Shown here one piece after another: positions 1 through 5,752 of a DNA stretch of 6,160 nt. The translations under genes and the position numbers were made by a program. The notes under the pieces are model-generated. The model was not told the origin of the DNA. It did no database searches and saw only the letters and a program-made list of their open reading frames with translations. The stretch is taken from assembly GCA_030146405.1 (NCBI GenBank), contig JASLBS010000190.1, positions 1 through 6,160 of the forward strand. The letters run 5' to 3'. This DNA comes from Arthrobacter sp. GTDB taxonomy: Bacteria > Actinomycetota > Actinomycetes > Actinomycetales > Micrococcaceae. Each line of letters opens with the position of its first letter. The stretch's first letter is position 1.

Positions 1-1
1 C

Positions 2-1147
2 ATGGTGCTCACGAGCGGTTCCCTCGCCTACGGTGCCTACGTGCTCGGGGTGGGGCGCTCCACGGTGGGCTCCATCTTCCAGTCGGGCCCGGCCTTCGAC
101 CCTGTTGACGGACGCTACAACTTCCTGCTCATGGGCGGCGACGCCGGGGAGGACCGCGCCGGACGCCGGCCCGACAGCATCTCGGTGATCAGCGTGGACG
201 CCTCCACGGGTGCGACCATCACCTTCAGCATCCCGCGGAACCTCCAGAACGCCGAGTTCTCGCCCGGGTCCCCGCTCTGGGACGTCTACCCCGGCGGCTA
301 CAACTGCGGTGACCCCTGCATCATCAACAGCCTCTACACCGACGTGACCCAGGACTACCCGGACCTGTACCCGGGGTCCTCGGATCCGGGCGCGGAGGCC
401 ATGAAGGACGCCGCCGGCGGTGTTCTCGGCCTCGAGATCCAGGCCTACCTCCTGGTGGACATGAACGGGTTCGAGGAGCTGGTGGATGCCATGGGCGGCA
501 TCCGGATCGACGCCGGAGGGTGGGTGCCGATCACCGCGAACGAGATCCCGGGCACCGATCCCATCCGGCACTACCCGCCGGACGGCTGGATCAGGCCGGG
601 TGTGCAGACCCTCGACGGCTACCATGCGCTCTGGTACGCCCGCTCGCGTGAGTTCGTCACGGACTACGACCGCATCTCGCGCCAGCAGTGCGTCCAGCAG
701 GCCATGATCGCCCAGCTGGATCCCGGGACCGTACTCACCCGCTTCCAGTCCATCGCCGCGGCCGGGACGCAGATCGTGGAGACCGACATCCCGCAGGACC
801 AGCTGGCCGGCTTCGTGGACCTCGGCCTGAAGGCGCAGGGCCAGGAGACCCGCAGGCTGACCATCGGCCCGCCCGACTTCGGGACGCCCGCGGACAACTT
901 CCCCACCTACCCCGACTTCGACGTCGTCCATACCCGCGTCCAGGACATGCTGACCGCGGATCCAGCGGCGTCGGGGGCCTCCGGCCCGCTGCTGCAGCTG
1001 GACCGCGCCAGGCTCGTGAGCACGGCACCGGCCCAGCTCACCGAGGACGGCATCACCGAGGAGTACCTCCAGGAACTCGCCACCATCGGCGACGACCTGA
1101 CGCTCGGCTCACTCCTGTCCGACAACGGCGAGTGCTCCCCCGCCTGA
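2..1147 (+). CDS. LytR-CpsA-Psr (LCP) family cell-wall glycopolymer ligase, 5'-truncated
   Basis: LCP enzymes sit in the membrane with an extracytoplasmic catalytic domain and transfer glycopolymers (teichoic acid, arabinogalactan or capsule type) from undecaprenyl-diphosphate carriers to peptidoglycan. In the visible 381 residues, 2-17 are hydrophobic and look like the remainder of an N-terminal membrane anchor. The LCP domain follows: NFLLMGGDAG (40-49) with a probable metal/pyrophosphate Asp, the R-x-DSI segment (about 62-70), SIPRN (76-80), and the C-terminal signature ALWYARSR (209-216) with DYDRISRQQ (221-229), whose arginines bind the lipid diphosphate. Cysteines at 102, 106, 230 and 378 could form disulfides outside the cell. 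The ATG at base 2 is probably internal, because the anchor lacks its basic cytoplasmic flank; the true start is likely upstream of the window. manA follows on the same strand 55 bp later. Family assignment is secure; the polymer substrate cannot be read from the sequence. Confidence 0.93.
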   Translation: MVLTSGSLAYGAYVLGVGRSTVGSIFQSGPAFDPVDGRYNFLLMGGDAGEDRAGRRPDSISVISVDASTGATITFSIPRNLQNAEFSPGSPLWDVYPGGYNCGDPCIINSLYTDVTQDYPDLYPGSSDPGAEAMKDAAGGVLGLEIQAYLLVDMNGFEELVDAMGGIRIDAGGWVPITANEIPGTDPIRHYPPDGWIRPGVQTLDGYHALWYARSREFVTDYDRISRQQCVQQAMIAQLDPGTVLTRFQSIAAAGTQIVETDIPQDQLAGFVDLGLKAQGQETRRLTIGPPDFGTPADNFPTYPDFDVVHTRVQDMLTADPAASGASGPLLQLDRARLVSTAPAQLTEDGITEEYLQELATIGDDLTLGSLLSDNGECSPA

Positions 1148-1188
1148 CCACCTACGGGCGACGCTGAGCGGAACCTCCACCACGAACC

Positions 1189-1194
1189 GAAGGA
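1189..1194 (+). promoter_or_regulatory. Ribosome binding site of manA
   Basis: GAAGGA lies 8 nt before the ATG at 1203. It supports that start codon and shows manA is translated from a leadered message, possibly read through from the LCP gene. I see no terminator hairpin in the 55-bp gap 1148-1202. Confidence 0.7.
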
Positions 1195-1202
1195 CGCCGA
1201 CG

Positions 1203-2675
1203 ATGTACCTCCTGGACAACACCCTCCGCCCCTACGCCTGGGGTTCGGAGCGCGCCATCGCCGACCTCCTCGGCAGGGAACCCTCCGGAGGCCCGGAGGC
1301 CGAGCTGTGGGTGGGAGCGCACCCGGGATCGCCGTCGCAGGTGCTCCTCGCGGACGGGAGCCGCCGCGGTCTCCACGAGCTCATCGCCGACGAACCGGAG
1401 ACCCTCCTGGGCGAGGACACCGCCGCGCGCTTCGACGGCCGCCTCCCGTTCCTCCTCAAGGTCCTGGCCGCGGGCTCCGCCCTCTCGCTCCAAGTGCATC
1501 CGAGCCTCGAACAGGCGGCCGCGGGGTACGACGCCGAGGAAGCAGCCGGAGTGCCGCAGGACGCGCCGCACCGCAACTACCGGGACCGCAACCACAAGCC
1601 GGAGATGATCTTCGCGCTGACCCCCTTCGAGGCCCTGTGCGGCTTCCGGCCCCTGGCCGACGCCCGGGCGGCCTTCGCGTTCCTCGCCGGGCTCGTCGAG
1701 GACGGTGAGGACGCGCGGGAGCTCCTCGACGCCGTCGCCACGATCCTCGCGGAGGGCACCGCTGCCGGTTCTTCCACCGAGGACCCGGCAGCACCCGCCG
1801 CCCGTGCCCTGCAGGCCGCGTTCCGGCTCCTGCTCGAAGCCCCGGAGGAGGCCGTCGCCGCGGTTGCGACAGCAGCCGGGGACCACCACGGGAGCGATTC
1901 CAGGTCCGACTCCACGACCGGAGCCGAGAACGGTGCCGACGCCGGTGCCGGGATCGAGGCCGGGACCCTCGCCACGGTGGCCGAGCTGTCCGCCCAGTAC
2001 CCGGGCGATCCCGGCGTGCTCGTGGCACTGCTGCTCAACCGGGTCTCACTGCGCCCCGGGAAGGCGCTCTACCTTCCCGCCGGCAACATCCACGCCTATC
2101 TCTCCGGCCTGGGCATCGAGGTCATGGCGTCCTCGGACAACGTGCTGCGCGGCGGCCTGACGCCCAAGCACGTGGACACCGCCGAACTGCTCTCCACGGT
2201 GGTCTTCGAGCCGCTCGCACCACCGGCCTTCGAGCCTGTATTCACGCTCCTCGACCAGGAGCTGTACCGCCCGCCCTTCGACGAGTTCATGCTCCAGCGG
2301 ATCGTCCTGGCGGATCCCGCAGCGGGCCGGGCGGGTCACTCGGCGGAGGACGGCGGCGATGCCGGACAAGGCGTCACCGACCACGGTTCCGGATCAGAGG
2401 GTAATGCCGGGAGCGTCCTGTCCGCCGAGGAGAGCCTCACCCCGGCCCACGTGCCGATCCTGCAGAACGGGCCCGTGGTCGTGCTGGCCGTCAGTGGACC
2501 GATCCTGCTCGACACCCCGAACTCCAGCCTGCTGGTCCCCCGCGGGGGCAGCGCCTTCGTGTCGCACGGGGAAGCGCCGCTCGTGGTGCGCCCCGCGGCG
2601 GACCGGCACGGCGCGACCGACGGTCCTGTGCTCGCCTTCGCGGTCACGGTCGGCGGGAACATCCCCGCACTCTAG
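1203..2675 (+). CDS. manA: Mannose-6-phosphate isomerase, class I (type I phosphomannose isomerase)
   Basis: Cytoplasmic zinc enzyme that interconverts fructose-6-phosphate and mannose-6-phosphate, the entry to mannose catabolism and to GDP-mannose for glycans. Its N-terminus (NTLRPYAWGS, 6-15) is typical. Zinc ligands are visible as Q97 and H99 in SLQVHP, E134 in HKPE, and H297 in PAGNIHAYL; the catalytic Arg is R316 in NVLRGGLT, followed by PKHVD (321-325). The first three ligands have the same numbers as in E. coli ManA (97, 99, 134), while the fourth is shifted from 255 to 297. The protein is 490 residues against 391 in E. coli; two Gly/Asp/Ser/Ala-rich stretches (about 226-254 and 371-411) explain most of the excess. 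A GAAGGA site supports the ATG. The stop overlaps the convergent FemAB-like gene by 4 bp. Nearby envelope genes suggest a role in wall glycan supply, which is inference. Confidence 0.96.
   Translation: MYLLDNTLRPYAWGSERAIADLLGREPSGGPEAELWVGAHPGSPSQVLLADGSRRGLHELIADEPETLLGEDTAARFDGRLPFLLKVLAAGSALSLQVHPSLEQAAAGYDAEEAAGVPQDAPHRNYRDRNHKPEMIFALTPFEALCGFRPLADARAAFAFLAGLVEDGEDARELLDAVATILAEGTAAGSSTEDPAAPAARALQAAFRLLLEAPEEAVAAVATAAGDHHGSDSRSDSTTGAENGADAGAGIEAGTLATVAELSAQYPGDPGVLVALLLNRVSLRPGKALYLPAGNIHAYLSGLGIEVMASSDNVLRGGLTPKHVDTAELLSTVVFEPLAPPAFEPVFTLLDQELYRPPFDEFMLQRIVLADPAAGRAGHSAEDGGDAGQGVTDHGSGSEGNAGSVLSAEESLTPAHVPILQNGPVVVLAVSGPILLDTPNSSLLVPRGGSAFVSHGEAPLVVRPAADRHGATDGPVLAFAVTVGGNIPAL
1878..1964 (+). 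other. Low-complexity insertion 1 inside ManA
   Basis: Codons 226-254 of manA encode a segment dominated by Gly, Ala, Asp, Ser and Thr, with no hydrophobic core residues. It falls between the HKPE zinc-ligand motif and the H297 zinc ligand, where the protein is 42 residues longer than E. coli ManA. The reading frame is intact on both sides, so it is probably a flexible surface loop or a linker of the helical domain. Confidence 0.65.
2313..2435 (+). other. Low-complexity insertion 2 inside ManA
   Basis: Codons 371-411 encode a Gly/Asp/Ser/Glu-rich, net acidic stretch (for example AEDGGDAGQG at 381-390). It separates the last part of the catalytic half from the C-terminal cupin-like strands (HVPILQNGPVVVLAV, from about 416). 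After the H297 ligand the protein is about 57 residues longer than E. coli ManA, and this loop accounts for most of that. The frame stays open and is likely expressed as a disordered loop. Confidence 0.65.
2672..2675. other. Shared CTAG holding both convergent stop codons
   Basis: The palindromic tetramer CTAG supplies TAG as the stop of manA on the plus strand (2673-2675) and TAG as the stop of the FemAB-like gene on the minus strand (2674-2672). The two coding regions therefore meet with no intergenic DNA, and any terminator for either gene must lie inside the other one's coding sequence. Confidence 0.95.
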
Positions 2676-3712
2676 GAACGGGTGCGCACCCGCCGTGCCA
2701 GTGCGAGTGCGCGGCCGGCCTGCCGGCGCCCCAGCTGCATGCCGCGCTTCGCGAGCGGCAGCGCCCTGCTGAACAGGGGGTAGGCGGGCGAGAGTGGCAG
2801 GTCCCAGGTACCCGCCAGCTGGTCCTCGTGCTGCGCCCAGCCCATCTTGAACCGTGAGACGCCGTCGTTGAGCAGGCCGTTGAAGTCGTAACGGGTCACG
2901 CCCCGAGCCTTCATCTCGGAGATGGCGAACCACTTCAGCGCATAGTTGGCGCGGAGGCGCTCGCCCTCGTCGGTCATGCCGCCGTAGAGCTCGAAGGACG
3001 TGGCGTCCGTGGCGGAGAGCCAGAGGAACGCGACGACGTCGGTGCCCTGGAAGGCCGCGTAGACCGGCGAGGCGTCACCGAGGTTGTCCAGGATGTCCCG
3101 GTAGTAGGAACTCTCATGGATGCCGAAGCCGGCGCGCTCCGCGGTCAGCCGGTAGACCGCGAGGCACGCGTCGATCTCGCTGCGCTCCACGCGCCGGATG
3201 TCGAGGCCTTCGCGTCCGGACTTCCGGATGTACTGGCGGTGCTTCTTGGTCATGTCCGCGAGCAGCTCCTCCTCGGACCGGCGGAGGTCCAGGATGAGTG
3301 TGCGCCCGATCAGGATGGTGTTGGTACTGGGCTTCCAGCCCGCGGCGGGGAGTGCCTGCACGGCGTCGGCCCCGGCGTCCCAGTCGGGCTCGATGGAGAG
3401 CGCCACCGAGCGGTGGGCGGCACGCACGTAGCCGGCGAGTGCCTCGAGGACCTCCACCTCACGCCCGGGGAGGGTCTGCGGACCACGGGGAACATAGGCC
3501 AGGCTCCGCAGCGGGAAGGGCAGGGACTTCAGGACCACCTGCGCCGCACCGATCACCTCGCCGTCCTCGGCGATGAGCACGCGATCCGCCGTCCACCCGT
3601 GGGACGCCTTGGTCTCACCCCATCCCCACAGCTGCTGGGGGTGGCCCTCCAGCCGGTTGACGGTGCTGTCCCAGAGGACGCGGTTCGTGCAGGGCGACAC
3701 GGAAAGACTCAT
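2672..3712 (-). CDS. FemAB/FemX-like peptidoglycan bridge aminoacyltransferase
   Basis: FemAB-family enzymes add amino acids from aminoacyl-tRNA to the stem-peptide lysine of lipid II, forming the interpeptide bridge; they act at the cytoplasmic membrane face and have two GNAT-like domains. Visible features in the 346-residue product are the N-terminal Q-x-x-WGWGETK segment (27-35), VIGAAQVV (53-60), YVPRGP (73-78), a basic stretch TKKHRQYIRKS (155-165) typical of the family, ELYGG (241-245), NYALKWFAISEMKARG (256-271) and YDFNGL (275-280) with FKMGWA (288-293). The C-terminus (about 315-346) is a strongly basic, helix-prone tail. The ATG at 3712 has no clear Shine-Dalgarno site, but a TAGGCT hexamer ends 6 nt before it. 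It lies 61 bp downstream of glpX with a hairpin in between. Family membership is solid; whether Ala, Ser, Gly or another residue is added cannot be told. The looser name GNAT-family acetyltransferase is an alternative. Confidence 0.87.
   Translation of the reverse strand: MSLSVSPCTNRVLWDSTVNRLEGHPQQLWGWGETKASHGWTADRVLIAEDGEVIGAAQVVLKSLPFPLRSLAYVPRGPQTLPGREVEVLEALAGYVRAAHRSVALSIEPDWDAGADAVQALPAAGWKPSTNTILIGRTLILDLRRSEEELLADMTKKHRQYIRKSGREGLDIRRVERSEIDACLAVYRLTAERAGFGIHESSYYRDILDNLGDASPVYAAFQGTDVVAFLWLSATDATSFELYGGMTDEGERLRANYALKWFAISEMKARGVTRYDFNGLLNDGVSRFKMGWAQHEDQLAGTWDLPLSPAYPLFSRALPLAKRGMQLGRRQAGRALALARRVRTRS
2679..2692. terminator. Candidate bidirectional hairpin at the convergent gene ends
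   Basis: CGGGTGCGCACCCG is a perfect 14-bp palindrome 3 bp beyond the manA stop and inside the last codons of the FemAB-like gene. In RNA it would fold as a 5-bp stem (CGGGT/ACCCG) with a GCGC loop on either strand. There is no U-tract on either side, so its role as a terminator is uncertain. It may also be chance, because it encodes part of an Arg-rich tail. Confidence 0.25.
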
Positions 3713-3718
3713 CCGACC

Positions 3719-3724
3719 AGCCTA
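3719..3724 (-). promoter_or_regulatory. Candidate -10 element for leaderless FemAB-like gene
   Basis: Read on the minus strand, TAGGCT fits the actinobacterial TANNNT -10 pattern and ends 6 nt before the ATG at 3712, so transcription would begin at or next to the start codon. No Shine-Dalgarno site is visible. I cannot see a convincing -35 hexamer, which keeps confidence low. Confidence 0.4.
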
Positions 3725-3726
3725 TA

Positions 3727-3764
3727 GGTGCACCGCCGGAGTACCGGACCCCCGGCGGCGCACC
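3727..3764 (-). terminator. Hairpin after glpX, candidate terminator
   Basis: Arms 3727-3739 and 3752-3764 form a 13-bp GC-rich stem with a 12-nt loop, starting about 10 nt after the glpX stop. The single imperfect pair is A/C in plus-strand RNA but G-U in minus-strand RNA, so the fold is fully paired only in the glpX transcript. No long U-tract follows (UAUAGG), as is common for actinobacterial terminators. It may separate glpX from the FemAB-like gene or attenuate readthrough. Confidence 0.6.
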
Positions 3765-3773
3765 CGAGCCCCG

Positions 3774-4814
3774 TCAGTCCTTCACGCGGGCGTAGGTCTC
3801 CCACTTGTGTGCCTGGTGTTCGCCGTCCACCACGCGGATGGTCCCGGACTTCGAGCGCATGACCATCGACTGCGTGAGGACCTTGTCCTTGCTGTACCGG
3901 ACACCCTTCAGGAGATCGCCGTCCGTGATGCCGGTGGCCGCGAAGTAGCAGTTGTCGCTCGTGACCAGGTCGTTCGTGGACAGCACACGGTCGAGGTCGT
4001 GTCCGGCGTCGAGCGCCTTCTGCTTCTCCTCGTCGTTGGTGGGCCACAGCCGGCCCTGGATGACGCCGCCGAGGGACTTGATGGCGCAGGCCGCCACGAT
4101 TCCCTCGGGCGTTCCGCCGATCCCCATGAGGGCGTCGATGTCGGTGCCCTCCCGGGCGGCTGCGATGGCACCGGCCACATCCCCGTCCATCAGGAACCTC
4201 GTCCTGGCGCCGGCCGCGCGGATCTCCTCCACGAGTGGCTTGTGCCGGTCGCGGTCCAGGATCATGACGTTGAGCTGGCTGACCTTCTTGTTGGAGGCCT
4301 TGGCGATCAGGTGCAGGTTCTGCTTCACCGGCAGGCGCAGGTCCACCATGTCCGCGGCCTCGGGGCCGGTCACCAGCTTCTCCATGTAGAACACGGCCGA
4401 GGGGTCGAACATGGACCCGCGCTCCGCGACCGCGAGCACCGCGAGCGCGTTGTTGATGCCGAGCGCGGTCAGGCGGGTGCCGTCGATCGGGTCGACGGCG
4501 ACGTCGCACTCCGGTCCGCTGCCGTCACCCACACGCTCACCGTTGAAGAGCATGGGCGCCTCGTCCTTCTCGCCCTCACCGATCACCACCACACCGTTGA
4601 AGTGGACGGTCTGCAGGAGGGAGCGCATGGCGTCCACCGCTGCACCGTCGGCGAGGAGCTTGTCGCCGAAGCCCACCCAGTGGCCTCCTGCGATCGCGGC
4701 GGCCTCCGTGACGCGCACCAGTTCCAGCGCGAGGTTCCGGTCCGGCTCGTCGTCCCCGACAGCGAGTGCCGGTGAAAGTGTCGAGTACTGGGCATTCTGG
4801 GCTTTGGGAGACAC
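3774..4814 (-). CDS. glpX: Fructose-1,6-bisphosphatase, class II
   Basis: GlpX hydrolyses fructose-1,6-bisphosphate to fructose-6-phosphate and phosphate, the committed step of gluconeogenesis, in the cytoplasm with Mn2+/Mg2+. In many actinobacteria it is the main or only FBPase. The 346-residue product shows the lithium-sensitive phosphatase fold: ADGAAVDAMR (55-64, metal ligand D56), VVIGEGEKDEAPML (76-89, ligand E80), AVDPIDGT (106-113, ligands D108 and D111), LMDGDVAGAI (208-217), GIGGTPEGIV (231-240, ligand E237) and TGITDGDLLKG (304-314). The usual DPxEGT of E. coli GlpX is DPIDGT here, a conservative change. About 23 extra N-terminal residues precede the E. coli start position. The start is GTG at 4814-4812, with a GAGGA site 6 nt upstream; an ATG overlapping that site is out of frame. 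It is divergent from the DUF4245 gene, an arrangement also known in mycobacteria. Confidence 0.97.
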   Translation of the reverse strand: MSPKAQNAQYSTLSPALAVGDDEPDRNLALELVRVTEAAAIAGGHWVGFGDKLLADGAAVDAMRSLLQTVHFNGVVVIGEGEKDEAPMLFNGERVGDGSGPECDVAVDPIDGTRLTALGINNALAVLAVAERGSMFDPSAVFYMEKLVTGPEAADMVDLRLPVKQNLHLIAKASNKKVSQLNVMILDRDRHKPLVEEIRAAGARTRFLMDGDVAGAIAAAREGTDIDALMGIGGTPEGIVAACAIKSLGGVIQGRLWPTNDEEKQKALDAGHDLDRVLSTNDLVTSDNCYFAATGITDGDLLKGVRYSKDKVLTQSMVMRSKSGTIRVVDGEHQAHKWETYARVKD

Positions 4815-4820
4815 TAAGGA

Positions 4821-4825
4821 TCCTC
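4821..4825 (-). promoter_or_regulatory. Ribosome binding site of glpX
   Basis: On the minus strand GAGGA lies 6 nt before the GTG at 4814-4812. It fixes GTG as the start in preference to the overlapping out-of-frame ATG. Confidence 0.7.
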
Positions 4826-4984
4826 ATCGTCGAAGGGAGTGGTGGTACGCGGAGGTACGGCTTCCGTCCCGCCAGTCTAAGCGGCCCGGCCTGCGCAGGG
4901 CAGAGATGACGGGCACGTACCGGCGGGCCGATGGAGACATCCGTGTACCTGCGGGTCCGGTTAGGCGGCGCGGCTCCCATCAGC

Positions 4985-4990
4985 GAAAAT
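4985..4990 (+). promoter_or_regulatory. Candidate -10 element for DUF4245 gene
   Basis: GAAAAT stands out in very GC-rich DNA and ends 6 nt before the GTG at 4997, the spacing expected for leaderless transcription. It matches TATAAT at four of six positions but lacks the first T, and no -35 is evident. Weak call. Confidence 0.28.
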
Positions 4991-4996
4991 GGAGGG

Positions 4997-5734
4997 GTGA
5001 GTGATCAAGGTGACGAGCGGAACACCCCAGGGCCCCGGGACAGCTCCACGGACGGGCGGCCCGCCACCGGCGATGCGCGCGACCGCTCGGACGAGGAAGC
5101 CCGCCTCAGGGCGGAGCTGTACGACGACGCACCGCCCATCTCGCTCACGCCGAACCAGGCGAAGCGCGCCAGCGCCACCGCACGCGGCATGCTGCTGGCC
5201 ACGGGAGCCACGATCGCCGTCGTCCTGCCCGTCTACTTCCTGAACCCCACCCACACCGCGGAGACGTACCGCCAGGACATCGACGTGACGAATGTGGCAC
5301 GTCAGGCCGCGGGCGACGCCGGCTACCTGCCCACCTCACCGGAACTCCCCGAGGGCTGGACCTCGAACTACGCCCGCTGGGTCAGCGGGCGCACCAGCGG
5401 CGTGGCCTTCTGGGAGGTGGGGTACCTCACCGCGGACAACGGCTTCATCCAGCTCACCCAGACCGACGACGTGAACCCCACCTGGGTGTCGCAGCGCACC
5501 GGGAACGCGCAGGTCTCCGGTTCACGCACCATCGGTGGCGTGGAGTGGGAACTCCTCGACGCACCCAACGGGGACACCGTGCTGCAGGCCGACGTCGACG
5601 GCTCCACCGTGATCCTCAACGGCCCCGCCGAACTCACCGACTTCGACACCATGGGCGACGCCGTGGTGCAGGACGTACGGCAGAACGTGGTGGACGAGGC
5701 CGAGCGCCTGTCAGCTGAGGAAGCGGACGACTGA
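4997..5734 (+). CDS. DUF4245 domain-containing membrane-anchored protein
   Basis: Function unknown. From the GTG at 4997 the product has 245 residues. The first about 55 are hydrophilic and rich in Asp, Arg, Gly, Pro and Thr, followed by LTPNQAKRASATARG (50-64) and one membrane segment, MLLATGATIAVVLPVYFL (65-82). The remaining about 160 residues are polar, with WEVGYLTADNGFIQLTQT (139-156) and GVEWELL (181-187), and would lie outside the cell. This single-pass topology and the position divergent from glpX match the actinobacterial DUF4245 family (Rv1100 beside Rv1099c/glpX in M. tuberculosis). The start is uncertain: GGAGG is only 1 nt before this GTG, and an in-frame ATG at 4931 would add 22 residues. 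I prefer 4997 because the VSDQG beginning looks natural and GAAAAT ends 6 nt upstream, as in a leaderless gene. The carbonic anhydrase gene begins 18 nt after the stop. Confidence 0.83.
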   Translation: MSDQGDERNTPGPRDSSTDGRPATGDARDRSDEEARLRAELYDDAPPISLTPNQAKRASATARGMLLATGATIAVVLPVYFLNPTHTAETYRQDIDVTNVARQAAGDAGYLPTSPELPEGWTSNYARWVSGRTSGVAFWEVGYLTADNGFIQLTQTDDVNPTWVSQRTGNAQVSGSRTIGGVEWELLDAPNGDTVLQADVDGSTVILNGPAELTDFDTMGDAVVQDVRQNVVDEAERLSAEEADD

Positions 5735-5740
5735 GGCCGG

Positions 5741-5746
5741 TACAGT
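5741..5746 (+). promoter_or_regulatory. Candidate -10 element for leaderless carbonic anhydrase gene
   Basis: TACAGT fits TANNNT and ends 6 nt before the GTG at 5753, in the 18-bp gap after the DUF4245 stop. There is no Shine-Dalgarno site for the carbonic anhydrase gene, so a leaderless transcript from here is plausible in addition to readthrough. No -35 hexamer is recognisable. Confidence 0.45.
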
Positions 5747-5752
5747 GTGGCT

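Larger units (their letters stand above)
4815..4996. promoter_or_regulatory. Divergent intergenic region between glpX and DUF4245 gene
   Basis: These 182 bp should hold the outward promoters. For glpX, TAGACT on the minus strand (4879-4874) fits a TANNNT -10 and would give a leader of roughly 50-55 nt carrying the GAGGA site. For the DUF4245 gene, GAAAAT (4985-4990) is the only AT-rich hexamer close to the start. A perfect 10-bp palindrome CCTGCGCAGG (4890-4899) lies near the middle and could be an operator, although short GC palindromes are common in such DNA. No clear -35 hexamers and no RNA gene are visible. Confidence 0.4.

Noticed and set aside
1152..1889. A 245-codon minus-strand open frame antisense to manA
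   Set aside because: The Arg/Glu/Gly-rich composition reflects reversed high-GC codons. It has no motif, and manA is well supported on the other strand.
3116..3727. A 203-codon plus-strand open frame antisense to the FemAB-like gene
   Set aside because: No domain or supported start; the FemAB motifs are on the minus strand.
3573..4775. A 400-codon plus-strand open frame antisense to glpX, longer than glpX itself
   Set aside because: It mirrors glpX codons in high-GC DNA and has runs of Leu, Val, His and Gly with no family motif, whereas the minus strand carries all GlpX catalytic motifs.
4817..4824. AGGATCCT palindrome overlapping the glpX ribosome binding site
   Set aside because: Only 8 bp, and explained by the Shine-Dalgarno sequence; no evidence of an operator.
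4843..4859. GGTACG direct repeat upstream of glpX
   Set aside because: Two 6-bp copies are expected by chance in a region of this size and composition.
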